NCBI GenBank assembly: GCA_025667525.1
Contig: CM046880.1
Location: forward strand, 596,809,452-596,873,451
Source of the DNA: Glebionis coronaria
Taxonomy: Eukaryota; Streptophyta; Magnoliopsida; Asterales; Asteraceae
Direction: 5' to 3'
Length of the DNA: 64,000 bases
Shown piece after piece: positions 10,867 through 23,817 of this stretch. How positions within the stretch are numbered: position 1 is the first letter of the stretch; each line of letters starts with the position of its first letter. The position numbers and the translations under genes were made by a program. The notes under the pieces are model-generated. The model searched no databases. It saw only the letters and a program-made list of their open reading frames with translations, and was not told the DNA's origin.

Positions 10867-13800
10867 TTAATCTGATAACCCATATAGGTTAATCATACCA
10901 AGTTTTATAACAAACTTGTTATGCAAATCTGTTTCCAATCCCTTTGTAAGGATGTCTGTAATTTGATTTGCAGAATCCATCTTTTCAGTTTTGACAACAC
11001 CACTCAAGATTTTTTCTCTCACAAAATGAAGATCAATTTCTAAGTGTTTTGTTCTCTCATGAAAAACAGGGTTGGCTGCTATCTTGATAGCTGAATTGCT
11101 ATCACAGTGAAGTGTAACTGGGAGCAAGTTATCACATTGCAAGTCATTTAAGACTTTTAGCACCTAGATCACTTCACTGGTTACTGAGGCAAGAGCTCTA
11201 TACTCTGCCTCAGTAGAAGATTTAGAGAGAGTGTTTTGCTTTTTGCTTTTCCAGGAAACTAAGTTTCCATTAATAAACACACAATACCCAGTCACAGACC
11301 TTCTAGTGACAACACATTTAGCCCAATCAGCATCTGAATAAGCATCAAGAATCATACCTGAGTTCCTTGTGAAATGAATACCCAAACCTGGAGAGCTTTT
11401 GAGGTATCTTAAAACCTTAAAAGCAATTTTAAGATGAGAGTTCAAAGGACAATGCATGAATTGACTCAAACAATGCACAGCATAAGAAATATCAGGCCGG
11501 GTGTTAGTCAGATAAATGAGGTTACCCATAAGCTTTTGATAGTCAACAATGTTGTCAAGAAGGGGGTCCTCACTAGTGGGCTGATTAGTAATGACAAGTT
11601 TAGAGGGTAAAGGAGTTTTAGCAGGTTTACAAGCAAGCATACCATACTCAGATAACAAGTCCAACACATACTTTCTTTGGTTTAAGCAAACACCATTCTT
11701 AGTGTCAACAACTTCAATTCCCAAAAAATACTTGAGCTTACCCAAGTCTTTGATCATAAACTTGGTTCTTAAAAAGTTCTTAAACTTTTCAATTTCAGCA
11801 ATGTTGTTCCCTGTTATGATAATATCATCAACATACACAAGTAACACAAGAAATAAATTACCATGAGACTTGGTGTATAAAGAATAATCAGACTTGCTTT
11901 GAGTGAAGCCATTTTCACTAAGGACAGAAGTAAGCTTGGCATTCCACTGCCTAGGAGCCTGTTTAAGCCCATACAAGGATTTTTTGAGTTTGCAAACCAA
12001 GTTATCACCCCCAGGAAGATATCCTTGGGGTGGTTTCATGTAAACAGTTTCATCAAGTTCACCATAAAGAAAGGCATTATTGACATCAAGTTGAAAAATA
12101 GGCCAAGATTGAATGATAGCAAGATTATTTAAGCATCTAATGGTAACCATTTTAACAACAGGGGCAAAGGTTTCATCATAGTCAATACCCTCCTTTTGCC
12201 CAAAGCCTTGGGCAACAAACCTAGCCTTATACCTTTCAACCTCACCACTAGACTTAAGTTTTAATTTCCAAATCCACTTACATCCTAAGGCCTTTCTACC
12301 TTTTGGAAGTTCAACAATATCCCAAGTGTCATTTTCAAGCAAGGCAGCAAGTTCAGTGTTCATAGCATCAAGCCAGTGATGATTCTGAGATGCTTCAAAA
12401 AAACTTTTTGGTTCATTCATTTTGTTAAGTTGAGTGACAAAACAAAAATTCTCTTTATCCAATTTTGAATATCCAACAAATTTTTCAAGTCCATACTTGA
12501 CTTTGGACTGCACAACAAAATCATTATAATTTCTGGGAAAAACAGAGGGTCTTGAAGACCTCCTTAAACCTTGATTTTCCTGAACATTGTTAGTTGAATC
12601 AACCCTAATGTTTCCTTCCATGTTTTGAACATGAATGGAAGGAATGGGATTGATATCAACATTTCCCTCAGAGTTTGCATTTTCATCAAGTGTGGCAGCC
12701 TCTTCCCTATTCAAGCTGGCATCACTGGTATCATTGCCTGAGGCAATGTATCTAGTGTCACCTAGACTTGAAGGTGGGCTGCTATCACTTGGTGACAGAT
12801 TGTCACCATTGTGTTTAGCTGCTCTCTCTTCATCATTGGGAAGTTTAGGGTCATCAAGGTCAAAAAATTCAACAGATTTAAGTCTTGAGAAACATTTTCT
12901 TTATTAAAATTATTTTTATTGAAATTGAAAGCAGAATCTTTAAAAGGAAAAATAGTTTCAAAAAACTTAACATCTCTAGAAACAAAAAACTGATGCCTAT
13001 CAAGACTGTAAATCCTATATCCTTTCTGAGAACTAGAATAACCCATCATAACACATTTTTCAGATCTGCTAGAAAACTTATCTGAGCTATTAAGAATAGT
13101 AGCAAAACATAAACATCCAAACATTCTAATGTGAGAGAGTCTAGGACAAGTATTATAAATCATTTCAAAAGGGGTTTTTCCATTCAGCACAGAAGAGGGC
13201 AGTCTGTTAATAAGATAAGTAGCAGTTAGCACACATTCAGTCCAAAATTTAAGAGGAATACCCCCTGAAACATAAGGCATCTAGCAACATTCAAAAGATG
13301 TCTATGTTTCCTTTCAGCAATTCCATTTTGTTGTGGTGTGTATGCACAGGAAGTTTGGTGTATGATGCCATTTTTTTCACAAAAAACTTTGAAGTTTTGA
13401 TTGATAAACTCAGTTCCATTATCACTTCTAAAAATCTTAACATTACCTTTAAATTGATTTTTAATCAAATTATAAAAGTTTTGAATGTTAGAAACAACCT
13501 CCTCTTTGGTTTTTATGAGAAATAACCAAACAGCCCTAGTATAATCATCCACAACAGTCAAGAAATACCTATGGCCAGAGTGACTAGTCACTCTATAAGG
13601 ACCCCATAAGTCAAGATGAACAATATCACCAAGCCTTTTAGTGATGTGATCACTTAAGGGAAAAGGGTTTCTGGTCTGCTTAGCTCTTTGACAAATTTCA
13701 CAAAAGAAAGTTTTCTCACTTTTATCAATATTCAAGGACTTTTTAAGAGCATTAAGGGCTGGGTCAGCAGGGTGGCCAAGTCTACAGTGCCAATCATAAT

Positions 13801-15484
13801 GAGACAGAGAACAAGTAACAAGATGGTTTTGATTTCTACAACTAATACCTTCAGTATCTAAATAGTATAAACCTCCACATTGTTTACCAATCCCCATCAC
13901 CTTTTTCAGATTCAAATCCTGATTAACAAAGAAACACTTGGACTCATCAAACACAACAAATATCTTATTGTCTTTAGCAAGCTTATGCACAGATATCAAA
14001 GTAACACAATACTCAGGGATCACCAACACATCAAACAGAATCAGACCATTAGGAAGTTTAAGGTTACCAATTTTAGTTATAATGGCCTCAGTCCCATTTG
14101 GGTGAGTGACTTTAATCTTAAGGTGAGAGATATCAAACACATTATCAAGCTCCTTATCATTATCAGTCATGTGTTGGTTAGCCCCAGAGTCAACAACCTT
14201 CCCATTATGAGTCTTCCCAAGTTTAGAACTGGTGTTGGAGCAATAAAACTTATCAAAATTTTCATTAAAAACTTTGCTAGAGTTGAAAAAAGTACCTGCC
14301 ATATTGGCTTGTACATTTTGCCCAGTTCTACTGTTACCTTTAAAAAGAGAGAGAAGTGTAGCCATTTGCTCATCAGAAAAACCAGTAGAACTAGCAGAAC
14401 CAACAGAGTTATTAGCCACATTTTTTCCTTTAGGATTTTGATTTCCTCTTTTTTTATGAACAAAATCACTGGGGTACCCAATAATCTTGAAACACCTATC
14501 AATGGTGTGACCATTGTACCCACAGTTTTCACAAACCAATTCAGCATTAGAGGTAACATTGGGTCTCACAACATTCTGATAATTAGGTCTAAAACCAGTA
14601 TTAGCATTGTTAGGTCTAAAGTTGTTTTGATTACCAGTCTAATTATAGTTGTTGGTTATGGGTCTCAATATGTTAGCATTAGGGTTCTGATTTCTTTGAG
14701 CATTGTTTCTGGTGGGCCTATTAGACAGGAAGGCAGTGGTCTGAGTCCTTTGGGAGTGCCCAGAACCACCACTGGAAGCCATTCTGTGAGATTCCTCAGC
14801 AGAAATAATGGCATAAGCTCCCTTAACATCAGGGAGACTTTCTCTAGACAATATAGAACTCCTAATACTCATATAAGAATCATCCAATCCCATTAAAAAC
14901 TGCATAAGTTTCAAAAGCTGATTATGTTTTTTAAACTCACTAGAAGCAGAACAAACACAAGCAGGCAACTCAATCATAGCATCATATTGTTTCCAGAGAG
15001 CATTTAGTTTATGATAATAATCAGACAAGTTACAACCATTTTGTTTCAAAGTATTTATCTTATGATGCAAATTAAACATAACAGAACCATCAACCTTATG
15101 ATAAGTTTCTTTTAGCTCTTTCCAAACATGTTTTGCCTTTTTTGAAAAAATTTGTCCAAGAAAAAGTTCCTCAGAAATAGAGTTAAGAATCCAACCCAAC
15201 ACAACAGCATTGACCCTGTCCCATTGCCTTGCTAAAACTTCATCAGTAACAGATCTTTTACAATTACCATCAATAAAACCAATTTTATTTTTCCCTTCCA
15301 AAGCAAGTAACATGGCATTAGCCCAAACTTGATAGTTTTCAGTTCTCTTAAGTTTCACAGTGACAACAGTTAAAAAAGCAGAGTCATTAGGGTGCAAGTG
15401 CAATGGGTCACTCAAGTCAAGTTTACTAATAAGTGTAACTGGGTCAGTTACACTTATAGCATCATCATCACCATGTTCAGACAT
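10867..15484 (-). pseudogene. Element D gag-pol polyprotein with four lesions
   Basis: Gag starts at 15484 (MSEHGDDD) and includes a copia gag domain and a CCHC zinc knuckle (CENCGYNGHTIDRC). The aspartic protease motif VDSGANQHMT, the integrase zinc-binding and DDE core with the HLDLWGPY segment, the reverse transcriptase with YVDD and the RNase H follow in copia order. The product would be one polyprotein, ending at 10867. Lesions: an in-frame TAG at 14639-14641 between gag and the zinc knuckle, a one-base loss in the C5 run at 13261-13265, a frameshift near 12890-12910, and an in-frame TAG at 11164-11166 in RNase H where Trp is expected. Confidence 0.9.
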
Positions 15485-16156
15485 GGTGAAGGGTCAAACT
15501 CACAAAACTGCCAACTAAGTTCCCAGGAATCCAAAACCACTCAAGGGTGGTAGGTCAAGGGAAAGCAGCAAGTGAGGATCCAGATAAAGGGTATGAAGAA
15601 ACAAAAAACAACTACCAAACCCCCAAATAACAAGTAATAAAAAAACAGATAAAAGCAAATATCAATTAAAGAGAGGGAAGTAGAGGTGTTACAAAGCAAT
15701 AAACCAAAGCACAATCGAACTGTCACTCTTAGATTCACTTAGTCTAAGAAGTGACAGAACCTCCAAGTCACAATCCCCAAAAAATTTCTTCAAGGAAAAA
15801 ATTGGGGAAAATGAAAGAACCAGCCACCAATCGAACAAGTAACCAAAGAGAGTCACCACCAAGCCACCAATAAAGATGAAACCCTAATTTTTTTTTTTTA
15901 AAAAAAATTAGGGAAAATCACTTTAATCAATGGACAATACCACCAATCAACCCAATCGTTAGTAATAATGAATAAGAGAGCAGATCTCAGAAACCCTAAT
16001 TTTTTCTCAAAAAAATTAAAGCTTCAAAACTTTGATTCAACCAGTAATATTAACAGATCTAGCTATTTCAATAGCAGATCTTATCAAAAAAGTATGAATA
16101 ACCAAAAACCCCCAATTTTAAACAAACCCTAAAAAAGTTTTTATAAAAAAATAGTA
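15485..16156 (-). other. Element D 5' leader
   Basis: Non-coding leader between primer-binding site and gag, with poly-A/T runs and repeated AAACCCTAATTTTTT-like stretches. No ORF of note. Confidence 0.8.
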
Positions 16157-16173
16157 ACCACGCTCTGATACCA

Positions 16174-16672
16174 TGTAGAAAAACATGATCAGAATAACCT
16201 CAAACATCAAAACCTTTCATTTATCAAAGATTCAAAAGACAAAAATAGGATAAAAGCAAAAAGTTACCAGTGCTAGTCACATGTAACTCTATTATCTATT
16301 TGATAATAGTTTTACAATCAAGCATAAATAAAAAACGAGATCAAACTAGGGTTTACAAGATCAAGGTGAATGAGAGAGAGAGAGAACTGTGTGTAACTCA
16401 CACACAGTTACATAATGAGGCGATGCTAAACAATGAGACGCTACACATCAATATAAAACCCTAAAGGCTTATTAGCCGTTGGGTATTAACACAATTGGGC
16501 TTGGATGGGCTTGAGCCCATCATAACTTCACTTTGGCTTCTTCACACTTATGGTCCTTCAAGTCCAATATGTCCATCCTTCCAGATCCTTTAGACTAACT
16601 GTAAGTTTAAAACAAGGCAAAATAAGTCCTCATGGTTATAAGTGGTTATCAGATTAGGTCATAATTTTAATA
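16174..16672 (-). repeat. Element D 5' LTR
   Basis: Second LTR, next to the primer-binding site. Same length (499 bp) as the other copy. Confidence 0.93.
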
Positions 16673-16678
16673 AATATT

Positions 16679-17726
16679 ATATGTTTTCTTTTTCAAGAGC
16701 CATTGTTGATTGTTTTCATGTGCTTACAATTTTCGTCGCGCCACTTTAATGAACCAAATGATCTTTGTTGATTGTTGATAATTTCAAGTGATTTTGGAGC
16801 ATCCGTTTTGTTCATTGATTATTTTCTCTGGTACACTCCTAAAAGTACTATCGTTTGTAAATATGTGTTCCAAATTATGATCCAATATTACTATATGTCT
16901 ATATTAGTACTTTTTTACGGTGTTATATGAGAAGCTCACTACTATAATTATGAGAAAGCTCACTACTATAATTATGAGAAGTGTCCACTTGTGAGGTTAG
17001 AAAATAGTGGTTCATGTAAACGGCATTTGGTAAGGAATAATGATGCCGGAATAAACGCGGTTGTGGTTGGAATTTATGCGTAAAGGACTAACCGGATGGG
17101 GTCTTAGAACTCTTGAGGACTTGCCGAAAGAGACACTTGTTTGTGAATATGTTAGATGAGTTATTGGAGCGAATGGAGCTCCAGATGTTTCTTAAAGCAT
17201 GAAGAGGCTCTTTGGATTATGCCACATCTTTCGGAAATGTTGCAAGCTTCATTAACCACAGGTATATATATTTCTCAAATTTACTTACTTCTTCGTTGCA
17301 GTCTTAGGTCTTGGAATTATGTTTGCCTTTAGCCCCCGTTTCTTTGCAAGCGTCTTTCTAGGTTCCCTTTCCCTTTTGTGTTATGCCCGTGTCCCCCGTG
17401 TCTTGTTAGCTCTTTATCTATTCTTTATATTGTGCTTTTTGGCGGTGTATGCTTCTATATGTTTTGGTCCTTTTTTCCTATCTGCTTTGTATAATTGTAT
17501 GCTTGCTATTCGTATTTTGCCGTTGATGATGATTCTGTATTACTTAGGGTTAAGAGGTTGATTTGTAGTTGATGATGATTATCGGATACTCTTTGACTTG
17601 TGTTTTGCTCTCTTCAGCTTTTACGATGGTCTTTCCAAAGAAAAATATAGGGGCAAAGAAGACGTCATAGAAGCCACCGCCCATTAGTAATCAGAGGCTC
17701 AAAACTCATCGATTTCCACCCATGTA
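16679..17726. other. No identified gene (sequence continuing beyond the element D insertion)
   Basis: Picks up where 10361 left off. A short hydrophobic open frame at 17319-17561 has no recognised family and ordinary codons, so I do not call it a gene. A 23-bp direct repeat (GAAAGCTCACTACTATAATTATGA-like) sits at about 16929-16980. Confidence 0.45.
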
Positions 17727-17935
17727 AAATATGAGCTTGCTGAAGACCCCATCACTCGATTCCCCGTGTACGAGGTGCACTGTATGCAAGTACGCCAATT
17801 TCTTCCGGTAAAAGGCAAGTGCACCAATTGCTTCCGATAAAAAGCACTGCAATTGGTGCACTTGTATAGTGCATCACGGACAAGGCGAGAGTCAAGTCAG
17901 TGATGAGTGATAGGACTTTAGCAAGCTCATATTTT
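17727..17935. repeat. Foldback (palindromic) element with perfect 15-bp central stem
   Basis: Outer arms AAAATATGAGCTTGCT (17728 onward) and its complement near 17918-17935 enclose imperfect matching arms down to AAGTGCACCAATTGC (17817-17831) and GCAATTGGTGCACTT (17849-17863). A second, less perfect hairpin of the same kind is at about 17992-18036. This is probably a MITE-like foldback unit. Confidence 0.7.
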
Positions 17936-18059
17936 TTACAGTTTTACTGAGACCCTGTCACTAAATTCTCCTTGTCTGATGTGCACTCGTGGGTGCAAGT
18001 GTGCCAATTGCTTCCCGTAAAAGGCACTGCAATTGGCGCACATGCATACACCAAAAGTC

Positions 18060-18490
18060 TCGAGACTCAAGCCCATTGACTTTAGGAGTTTTATCGATGG
18101 TTTTATGTGTTTAGGCGATTGGATTTCCTAATTCCTTTGTGCAAAGGATTGAGAAGGTATCATTAATTCTGAACCATTCAATATGACACAAATGTTAAAG
18201 GAAAAATTTGTGTCCAGTTAGGGTCTAAGTGTATCATAGAATCTTAAATCGGCATGTCAATGTCAAAAGTGATGTGTTTGAACTTTTAATAGTTTGTAAG
18301 TATCATCTTTTGAAGTTATGTTTTTACTTCCAAACTCTTGAAGCCGGTGGCTTGAATGTTGTTAGCAGACTATGACCGAGATGTTGTATCCTTTTGATGT
18401 TGTGATGCTATGTTGTAAAATGCAAAATTTATAGCTTCAAAAAGATTCTTTCAGTCGTTGAGTCAAAATGCAAGATAGCCTTCAAGAAGA
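18060..18490. repeat. Block duplicated at 7485-7815
   Basis: Contains the phrases GGATTTCCTAATTC, GTGTCCAGTTAGGGTCTAAG and CAGTCGTTGAGTCAAAATG in the same order as in 7485-7815. No coding sense recognised. Confidence 0.7.
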
Positions 18491-18649
18491 CACTGACACA
18501 ATCGCTGAGTAGAATCTGTTGTTTGGATATTAGAATAACAAAATCAGATCATACAAAACTAGGTGTCTTTCTTTTCTGAAGGCATTTTTGGGAAAAACTT
18601 GAGATATACTCAACTGTAATCTGTACAATTGGAGATTATAAAAGGTGTA

Positions 18650-18674
18650 TGCGGTGAACGTGGATCGAACACGT

Positions 18675-18717
<43 letters not shown>

Positions 18718-18722
18718 CCCGC
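18650..18722 (-). tRNA. tRNA-Phe (anticodon GAA)
   Basis: 73-nt cloverleaf on the minus strand: 5' GCGGGGA acceptor strand, D-arm TAGCTCAGTTGGGAGAGC, anticodon loop ACTGAAGAT with anticodon GAA, T-arm with TTCGATC and 3' strand ending CACCGCA. It matches the usual plant nuclear tRNA-Phe sequence apart from paired changes in the T-stem (ACGTG/CACGT) that keep pairing. No intron. A broken second copy lies at 7921-8367. Confidence 0.93.
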
Positions 18723-19045
18723 TTTATTGTAAGATTTGTGCAAGGAAAGTATTAAACCGGTTAATTAATTAGCGTTGATTTTTATTCTTGAAAATCACAG
18801 CTTGATAAGGAGGGATGGATGGGGTCAGAAAAAAATTTGTACGAGGGCAAATTTTATTTTTACGGCAACGACATAGCTTAGGCACAAAATGCGACAGTTA
18901 GTATTTATAAGTTTATAACTTATCTTTTGGAGTTGATCTGTCACTCGATATTCATATATCTATTAATAATAAAATTGGAAACATAAAAGAAAATAAACAA
19001 AAAAGTGACATTATATGGTTATAACTTAAGATGTCTTATGTTATT

Positions 19046-19677
19046 TGATGGGATTACCCCTATTTTACTATATATATGCATAAAAGGGATAGACATTTAC
19101 GTACTACTTAGTAGTTCTACTTCAAGACAGGAAAGATAAGATCAAATCAGAACATAAGATAAGATAAAATCATATTTGGATTCGTTTATATTCTTTTGGA
19201 ATAATATCTACACAATATCTATCAACTTGCACAAGCCTTATAAGCTAAGTATCAAGTATGCTGCTCTCCTATAAAAGGAATGATATCACCATACCATTAG
19301 GCAGCTTGGTTCACACATAGCTCACTCACAACACTTCTCCTATATCTCTCTATAAGTAATACCATAGATATGGTAGCTTCCCTATGGGAAAAATATTCCA
19401 AACAGCTTATACTTCTTCCAACAAATGTACTCGGCTCCATCTAAGGAAATGTGGCGTAAAACTACATAAATAAGTAAGTTACCTAAGGGGAATCGCCACC
19501 CGAGAAACTATCAGTAATTCCTCGTACCCTTGGACGTAGCGTTATTAGCGATCACATAACCTATTCAACATCTCAACTACTCTTTAGAAGTGATGGCGGA
19601 TTCATGGTATATGCCAAAACGGTAAAGGTCAATCGACCCAAGTTCGTAATCTAAACCCGTGATTCTACGCTTCATCA
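19046..19677 (+). repeat. Element E 5' LTR
   Basis: 632 bp. TATA box TATAAAAG at 19270-19277. Confidence 0.93.
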
Positions 19678-22028
19678 TTTGGCGCCATCCGTGGGACCGT
19701 ACAAAAAATATATTTAGCTATGATTTTTCCCCTTGTATATTAGTAACCTGCTACCGATCTTCATCTCAAAACCTTTGAGTTGAGGCGAGTAGACAAATCA
19801 AAGGTAAGCAGGATCCTCAAAATCCACTCGATAAGATGAAAAACTACAAGTGGCGTGGGGTCGGGAATGTACATGATAGTGAAGTAACCCAGCTATATGT
19901 CATATGTGGACATCCATTCCTTAAAGCCGCTAAGGCGTAAGAAGTCGCAGTTCATAATCTTTAACTTATCTTATTCGAGTTGGCTACTTAGAGGTAGCAT
20001 GACACACCCTCACAGAATGCAGAAAGGTGTGCTTCTTTCATCCTATCACAATAAGGCAACAACACTACTCGCGTTCCTTTGTTGGATGATCATAAGAGGC
20101 TGTACAACCTGTAAGTCCCCATATTTATTTCTTAACTGTTTACAATTGTGTACAAGCATGATTGTGCAAGGTACAAGAGATGTAACCCACAAGGCATCGC
20201 TATACATCGACACACCAACGTTGTGCAAGCTGATACGCACAGTGAAACATGTAACATAGTCACACTAAGCTGATTATTTGGCATGACCATTAATTGGTCA
20301 CGGTTGAACAACCCGTATTGTTGCTCATATAACTGTATGACCCATGTCACATAAGCCGTCGTTTATTAGTGCAACCACTCGAGTGCATGGTGAACGCCAA
20401 TATGAATCGGGTTTGTAGGCGTGACTCTCCCGTGAATATAATTACACACGGAGGTAAGCAAAGCCTTCTCTAAGTTTATAATAAGGTGTCAACAAAACTG
20501 AATTTTTAAACAATAACAAACACCATTGCGTGATGTTATACTATTCTCGCTCAGTTACTCATATATTGAACAACTGCATTATTTTACCTTTATAGTTAAT
20601 ACTTTAAATAGGAACTACTAAAGCACACTTATGCAGATATATATTCCAACTTGTGCATACAAAAGCATATGAGTACAGGTGCTTAACCAATATGATTCAG
20701 ATGCTACTACTTTCCTACTGATTAAAAAGAGGAATGGAAGCTATAAACATATCAAAAGGCCGAAGGGGTCGTGGCTGGCTATTCAAATAGCCATATGACG
20801 TCCAACATGACCGCTCTCGTTCCATGACACTGATCAACAACCAAAAGTTGATTCAATCACAATACCATTTTGACAAATGTTAAGTTATGTGGTAATTACC
20901 TTTTCTCTAATGTTTATAATATAATTATTTCTTGTCCTTATAATTATAAGACTAACAATCACCAAGCAACGAGCAAAAAGAAACAAGACAGTGTATATTC
21001 TTCAAGATAACACTGCCTCATCAACATCAGAATTCAATTCTATGAGAAAAGTTTCCTACTGAAGCATGGATTCAACAAGAGAATGATACAACTAACTATC
21101 ATAAAAAAAGGGCATGTCAACTCCAAAGACACCCAACACGCATCAGTGAAAGTTTGATCACGTAGAGTGGCTAGTCCACCAAAAGACGTGAAACTTCATC
21201 GCGCAAAGCGACACGACCGCTTCAATGACACTAATTCCGCCATTAAAGGGATTGAATGAAAGCTAAAAATAGCTAACCTGTACGCACATAGAAAACAGGT
21301 GTCAAATATCTCGTATGAATTCATCCCGTTATTTAAGGGAAAACGAGTTATAAGTGCTAAAGCATAAATTCTTGCACATAGCAAAGCTGATGTGAACATC
21401 ATCCCACAAAAAACAAGGGAATGAGAACTATAAACGAATGCACAAAGCTTGATATATTGCTAAGAAACAAGGTTCGAATTCTGGTCTTGGGGAGTGAATT
21501 ATCACACCTGGTTATGATAGGTATCAGGACTCTTATCTTAATGCAACATATGTTTCTTTGTGGGTGTGTATGTAATATCACATCTTTGTTACACGGAACT
21601 GAGTACACGACATGGGTCCAAAAGATCTAAAACGGTTGCTCGTTATTGTCATTGCATTGTCTCATACTAATATTTTCGTTGCGGTAACTTACAAAGATAG
21701 TATGTGGAGTTCGAGAAACTGGTAGTTTAGTAAGTACTAAAAATCACATCTTTTTTCAGTTCGACAACACCCCCTCGTTATACAGTTATCATGATGCTTA
21801 TTCTATTTTGCTTTACTCCCACATCACCATACTTGTTTGGTGAGAAAACATGATACATAACATTACTTTTTTTTTACTTGGATTTTATGGTGATCTTCGA
21901 CACATATCTAAAGGGTGGTAATAACCTCAACCAACCATTTTGATATCGTATCAACTACACCGACATAAAATTACTCATAAAGTCTATGCACCCTTCATTT
22001 TCAATAAGCCTACATAGACTCGGGGGCT

Positions 22029-22660
22029 TGATGGGATTACCCCTATTTTACTATATATATGCATAAAAGGGATAGACATTTACGTACTACTTAGTAGTTC
22101 TACTTCAAGACAGGAAAGATAAGATCAAATCAGAACATAAGATAAGATAAAATCATATTTGGATTCGTTTATATTCTTTTGGAATAATATCTACACAATA
22201 TCTATCAACTTGCACAAGCCTTATAAGCTAAGTATCAAGTATGCTGCTCTCCTATAAAAGGAATGATATCACCATACCATTAGGCAGCTTGGTTCACACC
22301 TAGCTCACTCACAACACTTCTCCTATATCTCTCTATAAGCAATACCATAGATATGGTAGCTTCCCTATGGGAAAAATATTCCAAACAGCTTATACTTCTT
22401 CCAACAAAAGTACTCGGCTCCATCTAAGGAAATGTGGCGTAAAACTACATAAATAAGTAAGTTACCTAAGGGGAATCGCCACCCGAGAAACTATCAGTAA
22501 TTCCTCGTACCCTTGGACGTAGCGTTATTAGCGATCACATAACCTATTCAACATCTCAACTACTCTTTAGAAGTGATGGCGGATTCATGGTATATGCCAA
22601 AACGGTAAAGGTCAATCGACCCAAGTTCGTAATCTAAACCCGTGATTCTACGCTTCATCA
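22029..22660 (+). repeat. Element E 3' LTR
   Basis: 632 bp, with three differences from the 5' copy (in the CACACATAGC, ATAAGTAAT and ACAAATGTAC segments of the 5' copy). Confidence 0.93.
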
Positions 22661-22928
22661 TTATTCGTACCCTTACCCGTTATTACCTCTACCCTTTTTG
22701 TCTAATGTATTAACAAGATAAAACAGTTTTTTTGTGCTTTTATGTTTCGTATTGTTTTATTTTACACGTTTTAATTTGCAAAAACTAATACTTATTGTTT
22801 CGCATTTTTTCGGCCTATTTCAGGCCTTTTATTAATAAGAGAAAACAGTTTACGGCTCCGCATATTTCATGTTTAATTACTTTTGACTTATCACACGTTT
22901 CATAGTTTATGTCTAAAAGAATAAAAGA

Positions 22929-22949
22929 GGGGGGGGGGGGGGGGGGGGG
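22929..22949 (+). repeat. Poly-G tract (G21)
   Basis: Twenty-one consecutive G residues in an AT-rich setting. It can form a quadruplex, and its length is uncertain in any assembly. Confidence 0.9.
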
Positions 22950-22973
22950 AGGATTATATACTGTATGTAGAAT

Positions 22974-23153
22974 GAGAATTGCTAGAACCACAAAGAAACT
23001 TTCACAAAAACTTTTACAAAATGAGTTGTGATGTAATTATTGGTATACTCAAATTCACTTTTATTTCTCTCTCATACATGCATCCACAAATTAGATGACA
23101 CATCATTTTGTAAGAGTTTTTGTAAAATTTTCTTTGTGAGTCTAGCATTTCTC
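22974..23153. mobile_element. Mutator-type MITE, 180 bp
   Basis: Terminal inverted repeats of about 50 bp (GAGAATTGCTAGAACCACAA and the complement of its counterpart at the right end) with a perfect 9-bp target duplication ATGTAGAAT at 22965-22973 and 23154-23162. The 9-bp duplication is the Mutator superfamily signature. Non-coding. Confidence 0.9.
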
Positions 23154-23162
23154 ATGTAGAAT

Positions 23163-23817
23163 AAGGGGCTTGAGTAACCAGTGCCATGAAGATATATTTC
23201 CTTCTTTGTCACCATTTCAAAATTGCTTCGCTATTTCTAAAAAAACAGCTCTGTACTCTAAAAATCTGCCTATAATTTGATTTTAAGTTTCGATCTAGAT
23301 AAAAAAAGACGATTCTTTTGTTGTGTGCGCGTGCGGGGAGGGGGACAAAATATCATAAAAGCTCAAAACGATTTCACTATAATTTTTTTATGAGGCATTT
23401 TCCCACCGTGATCACGTATAGCTCCGGCCCTACGCTTGATTAATGCACCTGGTGATAAATGTAACTGACTAATCATACGGAGTATTAATTTATGATAATA
23501 GTTGCAAAAAGCATATCAACCTTACCCGCCCAAACAAAAATTAGCCAAGGATATTTCAAATCGAAAATCAACCCTATTTAGTATTCAAGCTAATTGGGTC
23601 AACTAAGTAAAAGTTCTAACCCGATTAACTTTATTCAAAAAAATTCTATAAACTCTACGAGAATAACAAAAATATCACAGTTCACAACATAATTTTTTTG
23701 GTTGTCATTTTCATTATTCTTTAGTTCTTAAATAGTTATATTTTTATTAGAAAAGTTTGATTACATTTACTATCAACTTATATAAAAAAAATTTGAAAGA
23801 CAAACATATATTATTAA
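23163..23817. other. No gene seen
   Basis: AT-rich intergenic sequence. No motif or open frame of note on either strand. Confidence 0.5.

Larger units (their letters stand above)
10362..16672 (-). mobile_element. Element D: complete young Ty1/copia retrotransposon
   Basis: A 6.3-kb element on the minus strand with 499-bp LTRs at both ends, flanked by the direct repeat AATATT (10356-10361 and 16673-16678). The primer-binding site (complement of 16157-16173, TGGTATCAGAGCGTGGT) matches initiator tRNA-Met. The polypurine tract is at 10861-10878 (complement ends AAGGGGGA). The two LTRs differ at only three positions by my reading, so insertion was recent. It disrupts the sequence following the LRR relic. 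Confidence 0.95.
19046..22660 (+). mobile_element. Element E: non-autonomous LTR retrotransposon (LARD-like)
   Basis: Two 632-bp LTRs (19046-19677, 22029-22660), TGATGGG...TTCATCA, with target duplication TTATT (19041-19045 and 22661-22665). The primer-binding site TGGCGCCATCCGTGGGACC (19680-19698) is of the type seen in Ty3/gypsy-related elements rather than copia. A polypurine tract ending CGGGGGC lies just before 22029. The 2.35-kb interior has no gag or pol sense, only short random ORFs, so it must rely on proteins from another element. The LTRs differ at three sites by my reading, indicating a recent insertion. Confidence 0.92.

Noticed and set aside
13880..14896. 338-codon plus-strand ORF
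   Set aside because: Antisense shadow of the element D gag-pol gene.
17319..17561. 80-codon hydrophobic ORF, possible membrane protein
   Set aside because: No recognisable family, no supporting splice or neighbour evidence. T-rich sequence gives hydrophobic frames by chance.
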